Numbered from the stretch's first letter, positions 39,901-52,898 are shown. The stretch is DNA of 64,000 bases from Mytilus edulis (GCF_963676685.1 NC_092348.1:22419386-22483385), one strand, 5' to 3'. Program-made: numbers and translations. The notes: generated by a model not told the origin, from the letters alone.

Positions 39901-41140
39901 CATCATACTACATATCTATACATACTATACAATCGTTATACATATCATATTTTCAATATTATGAAGATAATCCATACAACACTACACACATGCATACTCT
40001 CACACATTACATCGTTATCACTTAGATTTTTTCTTTTTCTTTGTTTCTAATCTTTAAATTTAATAATAATTTGACAATTTATTCTTTGTATTCTTTGTAC
40101 ACAGAAATTGTCACGGTTTTGAAGAGAAATATCACCATTACACGAATTTGTCTTTCATTAATCATCTATCGACATAGCATTGGAAGATACCTTCTTTACC
40201 TTCGAGTATTTATGTTTGAGAGTTCCTGATTAATAGGTAAATAAAGACAAGAGTAACGAACGGAAGAAAGCTTTTAAAAGTTATTTTCGTTTCTCTTTTT
40301 CTTTGTTTTGTTGTTCAATAAAAAACAATGTTACAAATGACAACACCAAAAGCTCAAATGTATTCGCCTTTGTATTTCTCATGGCAGAAACGAGGTTTAC
40401 TGAGCAAATGTGAAGTATCAAACTATGCATTTAAGACATTCTTACGTCCATTGTTTATGTTTGTCACCTATGTTTGTCGTTTCTTTGTTGTATCGAGTTA
40501 TTTATTATGATAATTTGATAGAGCATGTCTTAAAATAATCAATACGTGTATATTGATCTAGTAAAAGGAGACAGTATTAAAGAAACGAATTATCTGTTCC
40601 TGAATCATAATTGTGGTTCTATCGACAGATATATCTATATATATATATATATATATATCAATGTAAAAATAATGAAAATAAAAAACAACGATGTTCAATG
40701 TGAATATGATCATTCATTTATAGTTTTCTCAGTTGAATATAAGCATACATACCTATCTCTACTGGTAACCTGATTAATGTCACGTGTGTTTATGACAGAT
40801 TGAATAACATTATATGCATGAATTTCTTTCAATGCCGAAGTATGGGTTAGTTTATGAAAAGGTATATACCTTTATGTTCTAAATGCACTGTGTTCAAACG
40901 AACATAAAGTATTTATGTGCTAAATCTCTCTGGATTTTTGTAAAGCATACATATCTGCGCACATTAACATGTGTACCTTTACCTTTATACAATAAAGGCA
41001 TAATAGAAAACTAAATACCTATTTAGATACTGATAGGCGCAATGACCATCTCGACGCACAAAGAAAGCAAACTTGACGTTAAGTACATATCATATACATT
41101 GTACCGAGATTTTGAGATACTGACAAACGCTTCTGTAAAC
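39900..41140. other. Intergenic, simple repeats only
   Basis: An (AT)n microsatellite lies at about 40635-40658. No gene is supported. Short open frames at 39805-40773 have no recognisable similarity. Confidence 0.45.
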
Positions 41141-41313
41141 TTTCTAATAGAAGTGGGACATTTAAAGACGTATCGTATCCGTTTCTGATACATATATATA
41201 TGTGTTATTGTTTAATAGATTATTTTCATGTTTAAATAAGTGATTTTCTATGTTAGATATCGTTCTGTCATTGATACACTCTTTTAATTACATGATAGTT
41301 TTCAACTCATGAA

Positions 41314-41545
41314 GGCGTCTCGGTGACCGAGTGGTCTAAGTAGTTTCTACTGAGGTTGTGAGTTCGAACCCAGCTCGTGCGGGTGCACTTGACTCCAATC
41401 TTAATTGACTAAAATAGTCAGTTTTCCTATCGAAGATCGGTGGTTTTTCCCTGGTACTCAGGCTTTTTCCACCAATAAAAACTTGCTGCCACAAAATAGC
41501 CTAAATGCGGTGCATAAAAGTGGCGTTTAAACTGCAAAAATCATT
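41314..41545 (+). repeat. tRNA-derived SINE
   Basis: The tRNA-like head has an RNA polymerase III A box (TGACCGAGTGG, about 41324-41334) and B box (GAGTTCGAACCC, 41360-41371). It is followed by the bivalve SINE body (GGTGGTTTTTCCCTGGTACTC, CACCAATAAAAACTTGCTGCC split over the line) and an ending GTGGCGTTTAAAC. The head is not a functional tRNA gene: the acceptor stem does not close properly. Inserted in the left arm of the foldback element. Confidence 0.82.
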
Positions 41546-42454
41546 TAAAAGAGTCCTTCTGTAGCCATGTATATTACAAAATTTATGAAATGCAATAAAA
41601 TCAAAACAGTAAAGGTATAATAGAGGTTTGCAATATTATGTATATATACAGGGGAAACTTCGTTCAGAAAATCTGGACCTTGTGACAAATATAGACTAAG
41701 TTTAAATCTACAGACTTGGATAATAAGATTTTTATTATCAAATTTTAAACATAGTTTACTCCCTTCTTTGATGTGCTAGCGTTTATTGTTTACAAAAAGT
41801 CATCAGTTAACAACCATTCAAAAACAAAACTCATATTGAGTCACTTAAGTCGAGCGCACCCTAGAAGGCGTTTGTAAAAAGGATTGCCTGCTAACTTATA
41901 ATTTTTTTATTATTGTCAATAATTTGGTATCAGTTATCAATTCGACTCATATGATATAGATGACTCAATTTCCTTTTCTGAGCAAATTTAAAGTACATGT
42001 ATGAATATTGTTCACGTAATCTTTAATTGTTTTATAATTCAACTTCATGCCTGGGTAGTTCTAATGATTTAAATAAAGTTTTAAAACATATATAAGTATA
42101 TTGATTGACACGAAAATCACGTGATTGTTATATGTGTATAAATTTTTAGTTTCGGTTGTCGTCCATGCGATATTTTTATTCTTGTATTGTAAATAATGTA
42201 GAAATATCACTTTTAGGACAACACATACAATTAAGTTCAGATATACAAGAAGCATGTATGTAAACACAAATAGTACATAAAATAAACAATTATTCAACAT
42301 ATTAAACGAACAATTTATATATTAAAAATTAAACAGATCAAAAGTTTGCATCGCCCTTTCATTTCCCCCCATTTCTTTTCCCTTCTCTGGATTACTTTTG
42401 CACGTAAATAATCAGTTGAGGAATAATAACCCATATATATATGGAAAGCCAACG

Positions 42455-42835
42455 GGGTCAAAATTCTTACTTCGTAACTTGTCAATTTGTAACTTGTAAC
42501 TGTGTGATTTGTCAATTTGTATATTGCTGTTTTGTAACTTGTCGATTCGTTAATTGTCAATTTGTATATTGCTGTTTTGTACCTTGTCGATTTGTTAAAT
42601 GTCGATTTGTATATTGTCTATTTGTATATTAATGTTTTGTAACTTGTCGATTGTTAAATTGTTAATTTGTATATTGATGTTTTGTAACTTGTCGATTTGT
42701 TAATTATATAAATGTCGATTTGTCTATTTGTATATTAATGTTTTGTAACTTGTTGATTCGCAAATTGTCAATTTGTATGTTGATGTTTTGTAACTTGTCG
42801 ATTCGTTAAATGTCAATGTGTGAAATGTCAATGTG
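42455..42835. repeat. Satellite-like tandem array, left arm
   Basis: Tandem variants of TTTGTAACTTGTCGATT, GTTAATTGTCAATTTG and TATATTGATGTTTTG with a compound period of roughly 45 bases. The array is the inverted counterpart of 45030-45540. Frames through it (42441-42632) are repeat artefacts. Confidence 0.85.
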
Positions 42836-43638
42836 TGAAATGTCATCGTTGTATTATGCTAACGATCATTATGACGACAGATGGCGCTCGGATTCGTCTA
42901 CGGTGTATAAGCCTCTTGTAAGTAGGAGCACCGGCATATGGAATATATACCAATGTAATTTAAATCAATTATGTAAAGCACATTTATATAAAAGAAAACA
43001 AATAGATAAATACATTGTTTGTTTTATATAGCATGTATATCAGGGTCTCGCTTTTATTTAGAGTTTACTGTACTGGTCACCAAACCTGGGATGGGATATC
43101 ATAGATGTGTCGCTCTCCTCGAACGGGCTTCCTTATCAACTTCGCAAATATATTACTGTCACTTGGCAGGAAATGTATACTTAATATTTAACCGGGTCCA
43201 AATAAGACTAAGTACATGAAATATAAGACGGTGCTGGAAAATTTATACTAATAGTGTCCTGGGCATCAAATTTTGAACTAAATGTATCATGAATGGGAGA
43301 AATGGTTTGACACTCATTATTCCTTAATGTTATAATCTCAATATAAAAATTTCAGAAAAGAATGCAATTCTCTAATGATGTTTTAATACAAGAAGCAAAT
43401 AGACGAACGATCTTTATTTATTTGCCTCCTGAGTAATGAAGATAAAAGATGTCACAGTTTATTATATCATATTTGAACTTTGCAAAGACAAACTGAATGT
43501 TTTTTTTTTAAATGAGTTACTTGATTAATATATACTATTATATTAAAATTGTATTGAATATGCACTATTTTGTAATAAAATCTAAAGGAACCAGAAAACT
43601 AAACGAGGACCTAAATTGGACTACCAATATTTCCAAAA

Positions 43639-44010
43639 ATGCAACGTAGTCAAGAAGTCAAAATTAACACTAGGATTCCTGATAAGAAAGTTTTTCAGTG
43701 CTATAGAGCCAGACAATTAAAAAAAAGCTCGTCCAAAAAAGGACAATCAATTGCTGCCAAGTGCCCGATTGAACAATTATCAGTCAAGAAACGTATTGAA
43801 AAAATTGCATATCAAGAACTTCAAAAAGTGTTTTGAGATCTCAACGAGCAAAAAACCACAATATTCCAACTTATTTTTCGTAAAAACAGTATTCGAGTGG
43901 AACCACCTTGAAGAAACTGTAGTGCGCAAACCGCGAGCGTTGCCAGTCGTTCAGAAACTGCTCTCGTGCATCGTCAATACATCGACGGCGCTCTGTCTAT
44001 CGTTGTATTA
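43639..44010 (+). pseudogene. LINE-type retroelement fragment in foldback spacer
   Basis: The frame 43751-44011 includes NLFFVKTVFEWNHLEETVVR, resembling the conserved C-terminal F-F-x-R-T-x-x-x-W-N-x-L region of non-LTR reverse transcriptases. The preceding frame (43639-43836) overlaps it out of register, so the copy is shifted and broken. Low-information match; assignment tentative. Confidence 0.45.
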
Positions 44011-44186
44011 AAGCCGGGGTTTTTATCCACAACGTTTTCCTACAGATACAGATACAAATCTAGAATGATCATGGTACTATATCGAAATATATTAGGAGGT
44101 TTTCCCTCTGGATAGTTTGTTAATGACCATGATCGTAAAACTATGAAACTGTTTAGGTTTTACTACACGCGTCACCTACTTAAAAT

Positions 44187-44232
44187 TGACAATGGAAATG
44201 GGGAATGTGTCAAAGGGACAACAACCCGACCT
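44187..44232. repeat. Dispersed repeat D, short fragment
   Basis: GACAATGGAAATGGGGAATG TGTCAAAGGGACAACAACCC in two parts, matching the first ~45 bases of the copies at 35474 and 60721. Confidence 0.65.
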
Positions 44233-45029
44233 GGGATCATGGTTGACTGCTGGACAGAAGAGCCAGGCGGAATACAGCATGGTTTGTCAATTGAGTTAGG
44301 ATTATATTGTTACGAATTCATTGCAAATGATTTTTTATTTTACATGACATGCACAAGTTTTAAGCTTCTTGACCAGAAAAAATTCAGTAGGCATGTGTAT
44401 CAATATATATATGTCAGCCCTTTCCCCTCCTATCAGAATAAAATGAACCGATAATAGCATTTTAGGATTAATAGATACGTTTATTACTAGAACCTGGGTT
44501 TTCCAGTAATGATGTAGCCTTTTATAGCCGACTATTTGGTATTATGTTTTCTCATTGTTGAAGGCCGTAGGTTGCCTATACTTGCTTACATCGACTTTAT
44601 TTGAACTTTGCTTTGGTGGATAGTTGTCTCATTGTCAATCATACGGTTTATTACCACATCTCCTTATTGTATTTACCTGAATAATCCAGTCGTTATATTC
44701 CACGGACCAACGACTATTTCAATTACCTCGCAATTAGGACAGATCGATTACGTTGAGGGACTTGACTAGTCGGGATGTATTTTTATAGTTTCCGTTCTCG
44801 AACGAAAGTCCACGTCAGTAAATAAAATAAAACTGGGGTCCTGTAAACATGCAATTTTTGTTTTGCTTTCTTTTAGACGCATTTGCTGTAATTGATTGAT
44901 TAAAATTACTTAGGTATATATATTCCATATGGAGGTGCTTCTACTTACAGGAGGCTTATAAAACGAAGAAGAAACCGAGCGCCATCTGTCGTCATAATAA
45001 TCGTTAGCATACTACAACGATGACATTTC

Positions 45030-45540
45030 ACACATTGACGCATCACGCATTGACATTTAACGAATCGACAAGTTACAAAACATCAATATACAAATTGACA
45101 ATTTACGAATCGACGTTACAAAACATTAATATACAAATAGACAATATACAAATCGACATTTATATAATTAACAAATCGACAAGTTACAAAACATTAATAT
45201 ACAAATAGACAATATACATATCGACATTTATATAATTAACAAATCGACAAGTTACAAACTGTGACATCAATATACAAATTGACAATTTACGAATCGACAA
45301 GTTACAAAACATTAATATACAAATAGACAATATACAAATCGACATTTAACAAATCGACAAGTTACAAAACAGCAATATACAAATTGAATATTAACGAATC
45401 GACAAGTTACAAAACATCAATATACAAATAGACATTATACAAATCGACATTTAACAAATCGACAAGTTACAAAACAGCAATATACAAATTGAAAAATCAC
45501 ACAGTTACAAGTTACAAATTGACAAGTTACGAAGTAAGAA
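45030..45540. repeat. Satellite-like tandem array, right arm
   Basis: Inverted counterpart of 42455-42835, built from AATCGACAAGTTACAAAAC, ATCAATATACAAATTGAC and AATATACAAATCGACATTTA. It is about 100 bases longer than the left array, so copy number has changed since the arms formed. Confidence 0.85.
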
Positions 45541-45902
45541 TTTTGACGCCCTTTCCATATATATATACGTTTAGATACGTCAACGTATCAGATACGGATA
45601 CGATACGTCTTTAAATGTCCCACTTCTAATACATAGCCGTCTTTAGCTTGATCGGATTTCCACCGACCATGTATTTTAAATAACCTATCTGAAATATTGT
45701 TTTGAGCGGCAGCTCTGGCACCACCTGATCTATTTTAGAGATACAACCAATCTCTGATAATGCACATTTAATCAATTCTCTCGTTCTGGTATAGGATAAA
45801 CTATAGCTTTTCTTCCTAAGAACAAAATTCTGTGATTTTTTTCAAAAAAGACAAAAGTCTAAATATATATATATCAGAAGACAAATCAATGTTTGCTTCT
45901 CT

Positions 45903-46375
45903 TTAATAACACCAACAGTCTAATATTGTACATGGACATTGTGGAGTGTCAAGCTTTGATATCAATACATGTCTGCCTTTCCTGTAACAGTTTGTTTTAC
46001 TCTTCTCAATGAAAATGTCTATATATTCATTACAAACTAAAATGTGCTTTGCTTTTATACTACACAGTTCTTGATACCTTAAAAATCCGGTATAAGATAG
46101 TACACACACTTTTAATAGGCGTAAATCTTTAAGAGAACGACCAACTGAATTGTACTTTGAAAATAATTTGATCTTAATATCAGAAGTAACTGGACTCTTT
46201 TTCTCTATAGGTCTGTTCAATTTCCTTCTTGATGCTTTTACGATCAATCTAACCATTTTTGACAAAAAACATCTGAAAAGTGACGTTTTTTTAGCATATT
46301 TGATAGATTTTTCATACTTAAGCTTGAAACGGAGCGTTTTTAATGACTTAAGGTGACTTCCGATACTAAGGGAGA
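45903..46375 (-). pseudogene. Tyrosine recombinase fragment (DIRS/Crypton type)
   Basis: Minus-strand frame, open upstream of its first ATG (46265). It holds RLLKVCVLSYTGFLRYQELC, the catalytic-arginine block of tyrosine recombinases, then IFIEKSKTNCYRKGRHVLIS and a Cys-containing end. The C-terminal half with the other catalytic residues, including the tyrosine, is missing. It lies on the same strand as the DIRS-like gag/RT remains at 51.5-53.7 kb and could be the displaced recombinase of that element or of another copy. Confidence 0.65.
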
Positions 46376-46462
46376 TAACAACATTTTACTGATGTAAAAC
46401 TGGTTCCCGTTTAAAAATTTAGGATATATCGCCTGTATATCTAGGTCACGGTAACAGTTCCG

Positions 46463-46975
46463 ATGTCGTCTGTTGACAACGTGTGTAAACAACTTCCAAG
46501 TTACAGCTCATCGGTCAGAAGAAAGGAAGGTTTATCATAAAGGATAAATGCATGCGTTCTTTAAAAATAAAGAATATGAATAGCTTCAGCCTGAAAGTTC
46601 ACACAGTCTTAAATGATTCTCAACTTATAATATCATATGATATAGTTTTTGGAAGTTGGAGAAATTCGGCGTCCGATCACAGACAGTGATGTTTTGTTTG
46701 ACGAAACCTGGAAAGAAGGTCGACGGCTAGCTCTGGTTGATCACCTAGCGCAGAATATGTTCGTTAAGATGTAAAACTGTCCCCTGTGGATACTGTCTGT
46801 GAACGGAAATACGACCTTCAAGGCTTGTACCAGGAGGTGGAGGCCGTGGAGCATTTTGTCCATACCATATCGTTGTAGCTGCAGTGCATGTAACCTGCAT
46901 ATCATGTTTGACAGTGTAGAAACGAGGGGGAAAATGGGAATGGTGAATTTTTTATCAATTCAAAAGCTGCACATG
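46463..46975 (+). pseudogene. Broken copy of a conserved invertebrate multi-exon protein, exon 1
   Basis: Begins with MSSVDNVCKQLPSYSSSVRR. It continues in shifted frames through LKVHTVLNDSQL, EVGEIRRPITDSDVLFDETW, KEGRRLALVDHLAQNMF and a final INSKAAH before a GTAAGA donor. At least two frame changes and a stop (just after 46772) interrupt it. I recall this order of motifs from a large mollusc, coral and amphioxus family of uncharacterised, possibly transposon-derived proteins. Pseudogene status is clear; family identity is from memory. Confidence 0.55.
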
Positions 46976-47818
46976 GTAAGAGAGTTCAATTTTCTCTTTA
47001 TTATATATTCTCTTTAGACTTTACACATTTACTGGTTGGAGAAGGTGTATGGTTTCATGTCTTGAATAAATGAACCTGCCCCACACCTCTCTTTTTCTTT
47101 CTTTAATTCCCCTCTTTTATGGTCTGGGGTTTATGTGGTTTGAGGGTATAAAGCTTTATTTTGAGGGGAAGTGCTGCCCAAATTTTTTATGAAGCTGGAC
47201 TTAGTAATTTTTCTGGAATTTTGCCCCTGGAAGTTATTTATCATTTTTGCAATGAACACAAAGACATCTATACATAAGGGGCTTTTTAGTTTTGCATCCA
47301 AAAGGAGAGGATTATTTTGTAAATACTTATTTGGTAGCAATTATATAACCATACATAAAATTAGAATTGAAAAAGTAAACAATTGCAGTCACAATGATTC
47401 ATTCACAAAATTAATGTTTTACAAACTCAAAATATTAGTTTTCTTTATTTTATAATCAGAATTTTCATATTAAGTCATCTTTTGCATGTGATCAGAGACC
47501 AAGTGGTCTGATACCTTACATATTTAGTCATTTAAAAACACCTAGAATGATGTGTAGAATGCAGGATAATGCATGAAGGCAAAAAAGAAAATTAAGAAGG
47601 GGGCACCCATTCTAATTCCACATTATTAGAAATAAATGTGAGTCTGTGATCTATAAGAATAAAGGTAAACATGAATTCACAATCATATTATATGAATATA
47701 AATTGAAAAAATCAATTGTATATTCCAAATAAAATTATGAACTCAAGTCTAAATAGTTTATAGTTTATCTAATTTACCAATACATGTGCAAACTGACATT
47801 TCATATCATATTTTTCAG

Positions 47819-47963
47819 GAATGATACATGCAGGAATTTGTGCCACACATTTCAACAATTTCCTTAATGGATTGAATGTACTTTCTGTGAATTCATCAGC
47901 CATACTTAAAGAAAAAGGAGAATTAAACTGGAAAGAAAATATTTGCAGTTGCAAAAGAATCCT
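47819..47963 (+). pseudogene. Same broken gene, exon 2
   Basis: Follows a TTTTTCAG acceptor and ends at a GTAAAT donor. In phase with 46975 it reads GMIHAGICATHFNNFLNGLN and then VLSVNSSAILKEKG. The G-M-x-H-A-G-x-x-x-x-x-x-N-F-L pattern is the family hallmark as I remember it. This exon has no stop, so it may simply be younger or conserved by chance. Confidence 0.55.
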
Positions 47964-47969
47964 GTAAAT

Positions 47970-49930
47970 AAAGTCAAAAGAAGAAACAGTTTTAAAGATG
48001 GTTAATTTAATGAATAATTAGAAGGTAATTAAACCTTTAGTCATATAATTTCAAAGTATTTTTTGATAATTTTCCTAAGTAGTTATATAAAGTATAACGA
48101 GGACCATAATTATATTCATATTTGCACTTCAGCAGTAATAAAAATGAATTAACAGATCTTGCTAATAATTTCAAGTTGAGGGTCAATATTTCAAATCAAT
48201 TTTGTGGTAAAGCATTGTAATATATACTTGAAGACTTTCATGTATAGAACATGACAGAATTTGTTTCAACAAAAATATTGAACTAGAATTAGTTACATTT
48301 GTATTTATTAAATGAAATCTATATTAATGTATAATTTCAACAAATTTAATGAAACCTATTTGGTTTTGAAAGCCTTTATACATATTATTATTACAAATTT
48401 CATTGTTAAAAGCCTGAGTTTCCAGTTAATTTTAAATGTAATATATTTTAGCTATAGTATTTGAACACTGCATGCACTTTCATTTATATATATTTGTTAT
48501 CACTTTTTTTCATTAGGTTGAAGCTAGTTTTGTTGCAGAATTGCAAATGTTTGGTACTGGTTGAAACTATGAAAGTAATACAGGTAAATTTAAAGAATTT
48601 AGACTTTAACTTTATTAATAGAAAAGATATTCCCAAATGTCAAGGTGAAAGTGGACATTGTAGATTCTAAACACCCATGTGAAAGCAACAGTCTTCTATG
48701 GTGAGAGGATGCCATACTTAGCATTAATGCTCTTGTTATTATATGGAATATGGCTTTTTTTATCATTATTTTCACTATTTTGATATTCATCAACCAACAT
48801 TGATAACAAGTAATATAAAACTCTCACTTTTTATGAATCCTATATCATATTAATTTACTTATTTAATTTTTGTTATATTTGTTATCAATTGTAGGTCTCA
48901 TGGTTATCATTTAACAGCAGGTTATTAGCAGCAGTTTTGTGGAAAAATGAAGGATGACTGTCAATGGTAAATACATACATTTTAGGATAATTACATGTAG
49001 TTACCTTTGAAAAAAAACTTAGGTTTCATTTGAGACTTTTTAATCTGATAATGGTGTTTTGCAGGCATTTATAACATTTCTTTTTGGACAATATATTTAG
49101 TAGACTCAACTATAAAATGTAGGATCATGTAAACTTGTACACAGATGTCACTGACCTTCATTTTCCACTTCACTGACTTTGGTTACATTAAACATCCAAT
49201 TTCATATACAACAAATGTATATATCAGCAACTAAAAGGTGTCAGATCATGCAAACTTATATATACACTCTCAGAGTCTCAGTAACTCAGCTTCCAGGCAA
49301 AAGAAGGTCACAGTGATCCACATTTTACACTATTGATTTGTACTTTATTTCATAATTTAAATACAAAGTATATTATCAAGACTGCCACTGGTTCTTATGT
49401 GCCACAATTCTGACAGTGAAGATAACTATGTGATGTAGATAACTTATGTTTATTTCAAACTTGGTCACATGCTGTATATGTAAATTTTTACCAGAAAGAA
49501 CAGTTCAACTGTATTGATTTAAGGTATATGGTAAAGGTCACACCTATTAAATATACATGTATACCTTGAATTTGCATTGGACCCTATAATGCTCCCTATA
49601 TCATTTATATTGTCAATTATTGCATTCCAAATTGCCATTGTACACAAAATAAAAACCACTAAAATGGATGGCCATCATATGCAAAATCAATATAAAATGC
49701 ATACCCATCAGCTGACCTAATTATTGCAATCACTTCAAAAACCTGGCCATATATCATATTTTAAAACTCTTAATGAGTACCTTTGTTAGTCAGGTATAAT
49801 ATAATCTTTTTAAATTGATGTTGTAATGCATGATTGGATTAATTTTGCACTCACTGAAATATTATATAGATTTAGTAGTTTATTAGTATATATTACACCT
49901 TTTCATTACAAATAAATAAATTAAACTTTC
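47970..49930. other. Intron-like stretch of the broken gene
   Basis: AT-rich. A possible further exon around 48896-48974 (ends CAATG before GTAAATAC) is too short to judge. Open frames at 48461-48793 show no similarity. Confidence 0.4.
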
Positions 49931-49932
49931 AG

Positions 49933-50043
49933 GTAAATGCAGCAATAGAATGTTCCCCTGGAAAATTTACGCAGAAAATTTGGGAAAGTATGAATAAGAA
50001 ATTAGAGAGGCAAACAGATAACCAGAAAACAAAGATTTTATAA
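49933..50043 (+). pseudogene. Same broken gene, possible terminal exon
   Basis: After an acceptor (AACTTTCAG) the frame reads VNAAIECSPGKFTQKIWESM followed by NKKLERQTDNQKTKIL and TAA at 50041-50043. It does not join exon 2 in frame, so an exon between them is missing or lost. Assignment depends on the SPGK-x-T pattern and location. Confidence 0.4.
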
Positions 50044-50044
50044 G

Positions 50045-51500
50045 CAAAGAATTGCCACTAATAGTAATATGATATATCTGACTGGGAGCAACATGTACTA
50101 TTCAATATGGAAGGATTGACAATTTTGACTGAGAACAAAGTGAACTCTAATAATGCTATGACTATCAATAAGTACTTGACTGAATCAGAGGAGTAAACTA
50201 TTTACATATTTGTAAATATAACAGTTATATGTTTGCTTGATTATTGAGGCATTCAAAATAAAGAAAGTTGAAAAACCTTTGAAAAAGTTATTATCTCATC
50301 ATTTTTTGGTTATGTTACTATGACAACTGAAATATATAATGTATTATCATTATGCTTCATCAAACTTAAATCATTAACTGAGGAAAAGGTGACAAAGTCT
50401 TTTTTAATTCAATTACTTGCATGACTGTTACCTATGAATCGATAATTTAAAAAAAAATATGTTTGGTGATTTTCGCTAACTTCTGAGTAATTTATTTTGC
50501 TCATTTAAGACCACAGTAATACTAATATAAGCTGCATTACAATGTATCATAGTATTTGTTTACATTTACATAGAAGCCATGTGTTGTTGCTCTGAAATCA
50601 TGGTATTTGATCTGCCATTGTCTGTTAGGTTGTTAATCTTGCACATCAGAACAATGCAAAAACTTGAATTTTCCAACTTCATGTCCTGTTGCCATGGTAA
50701 CCGTTGTTCATAGAAACCAAAAAGTTGTTCTCATTTGATTGCCTTGTGAAACTGTATTATTCTGGGTTAGTTTAACAAAGGATATGACAACATATGTCAC
50801 ACTTTGATCACCGATGATGAAAGATATACAAAAAACTGCTGTTGATCACTGTTTCGTTAGGGGTCACAAAAACGTTTTTCGGGCAAAAAATAGTCTGGTG
50901 ACCCATATTTTTTTTTATTTCTTTTTAAAGCTCATTGTTATGAACATCTTATGTCAAATTTAAAAAAATATTCATTGGACCATTTTTTTGGAAATTTAAG
51001 AAAAATTGAAATTTTTAACAAAATCTGTGTTTTTTTTGTGGAGCAGTGTTGATGAAATTAGAGCCGAAATCAATGAAAATGAATAAAACTGCCATTTTTT
51101 GTGTTTTATTTACATTTTAAATAATAATTTTGTAATAAATGAAGAACAAACCTTTCAAAATACTTTCAAAGGCTTAAAAAAAAATCCAGAGTTTCTACAT
51201 CAGGTATGTTTTTATGCATACACGTGATGTTCCAACTTTGGTGACCGTTACCATGGAAACGAGTCTGGTGACATACTATTTTTAACTCAAATTTTCATAG
51301 AGGCCATTGCATAGTATATGTATGCAAATTTTAAGAAAAATTCAATGGTGAAAAAAAATTTGCTATATCTGTAGGGATCCACCTTAATCAGTTAAAATCT
51401 TTCACATAAGCTAATCGAATCATTTGAAATAGACACTTAAGTGTTTAAAAAGTGTCAAAATTTTGTCGTTAGATGAACCTGAAATTTGAGGCCAAAATCT
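50045..51500. other. Intergenic, dispersed repeat sequence
   Basis: No gene. 50850-51390 contains GTCTGGTGACCCATATTTTT and later GAGTCTGGTGACATACTATT, blocks similar in kind to the GGTCACC-bearing MITE at 38713-39307. Confidence 0.45.
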
Positions 51501-51526
51501 GCCCTTACCGGACCTACTCCTTTAGG

Positions 51527-51868
51527 ACAAGACTGGGATCAGTACGTTGATTTGAGACACAACTCAGATAGTATTCAAGAATTGTTTTTTGGTAGCAAAA
51601 TATTCACTGTTTGAAGCCAGTACCGTTATTACGAAAGAATTCTGAATTTAATGTTTTCATCTCTGTTGCCTCTGTCACATACCATTGTCTGTGTGCAATA
51701 TAATCAGTACCTTGCAAATTACCTCCTGCACCTATATCACTATCATCAGTGAAAACATTAAATTCAAAATTCTTCCGTAATAACGGTACTGGCTTCAAAC
51801 AGTGAATTTTTTTTTCTTGAATACTATCTGAGTGGTGTCTCAAATCAACGTACTGATCCCAGTCTTGT
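51527..51868. repeat. Inverted duplication inside the RT/RNase H remains
   Basis: Arms of about 120-130 bases, 51527-51659 and 51750-51868, are near-identical inverted copies (ACAAGACTGGGATCAGTACG against its complement at 51849-51868). The spacer of 90 bases holds the acidic VFTDDSDIGAGG coding segment. The frame 51604-51843 exists because the arms mirror each other. Confidence 0.82.
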
Positions 51869-52795
51869 CTTATTTATAACAGAAAAAGTACACTTTGTCA
51901 TAATTTGAGTAAAATTTCCAATAGCTGGTGAAAAGGAAATTATTTTCCTACATAATTCAGCTAATAACCTAATTTTAACTTTAAAAGCTTTAGACAGAAT
52001 TACATCAATCAAATTGATAAAATTTTCTATTTTTATTAACGGCAACTCCATCAAAGAACTTTTCAAATTCCAAGTGAAACCAAGACAAACTAAGGTTTGA
52101 ACAGGTGTTTATATACACTTGTCCTTGTTTGGAACAAAACCTGACAATATCAAATCGTTTTTTACCCTCACGGATTGTTCACCACAAAGGTTTTCAGTCT
52201 CCGCTAAACATAAACCATCATCTAAATACACTGTAATTTTGATACCGTCTTTGCGCCAGTGAGCAATTAAAGGTCTTACAACTTTAGTGAATACGTACCC
52301 CGCTGAACAGAGGCCAAACGGTAAAACTGTAAAAACAAAATATTTTACCGTTTCACCAAACTTCCAAGATAACCCCAAATATTTCTGATGATGGGGAAAA
52401 TGTTTATGTGATGATATCCTGCTTTTAAATCAAAGGCAAATCCAAAACCAATCGCTTGTCAAAAACTGACTGGCAGTTTTCCAGTCCTCAAACGTAATCT
52501 TACTATAAACGATTTGCTTGTTTCAAGTCTAAAATTAGACGACCTTTACCTGATGAATTAATCGATACAGTTAACGGGTTAACAACATGCGGTCTGTTCG
52601 ATACCTCTTTTATCAAGCTAGCATCAATTAATTCCTGAACTGCCTTTTCTACAAAATCTTTATGTTCTAACACAGATTTATTATTTCTTAGCAAAACGCT
52701 CTCTGGTTCATTAATTAAAGGTATTTTATAACCATTCTCAATTAAATCTAAATAAACTTTGAAGCATTAATATTTTCCAAAAATCTGAAGAGTTT
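51604..52795 (-). pseudogene. DIRS-like reverse transcriptase / RNase H, broken
   Basis: Pieces in order on the - strand: LIDASLIKEVSNRPHVVNPL and SSGKGRLILDLKQANRL (52503-52694), LGLSWKFGETVKYFVFTVLP with FGLCSAGYVFTKVVRPL and the catalytic YLDDG (52109-52378), a helical thumb segment (51845-52066), and VFTDDSDIGAGGNLQG (RNase H start, 51604-51843). Frameshifts and stops separate them. The YLDDG and HHQKYLGLSW-type blocks are typical of DIRS/Ngaro retroelements, which integrate by tyrosine recombinase. Confidence 0.8.
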
Positions 52796-52898
52796 TTCAG
52801 TCTATTTTTTAACGTTTATACAAGCGGTACCAAATTCATAATCATAAAAAGAGTCAAAACTGTCTACATTCTGTACCTTAAGAATATCTGGAGATCTC

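Larger units (their letters stand above)
41144..45632. mobile_element. 4.5 kb nested foldback element with satellite-like arms
   Basis: Outer arms 41144-41192 (CTAATAGAAGTGGGACATTT) and 45585-45632 are inverted copies. Inner arms 42432-42951 and 44913-45570 are also inverted copies. They include a GATGGCGCTCGG/CCGAGCGCCATC block, a CATCGTTGTA block and about 400-500 bases of tandem short repeats. On the right the outer and inner arms are contiguous. On the left they are separated by about 1.24 kb that includes a SINE, so the left arm was interrupted later. No transposase was recognised; a LINE-like fragment lies in the spacer. Confidence 0.75.

Noticed and set aside
41314-41385. Functional tRNA gene
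   Set aside because: Has A and B boxes but poor stem pairing and is followed by the SINE body; better read as a tRNA-derived SINE.
42441-42632. 63-codon Cys/Phe-rich repeat protein
   Set aside because: Translation of the tandem satellite array; the mirrored arm gives a different product.
46799-47017. 72-codon + strand gene
   Set aside because: Wrong frame of a broken exon; the family motifs lie in other frames and continue across the donor at 46976.
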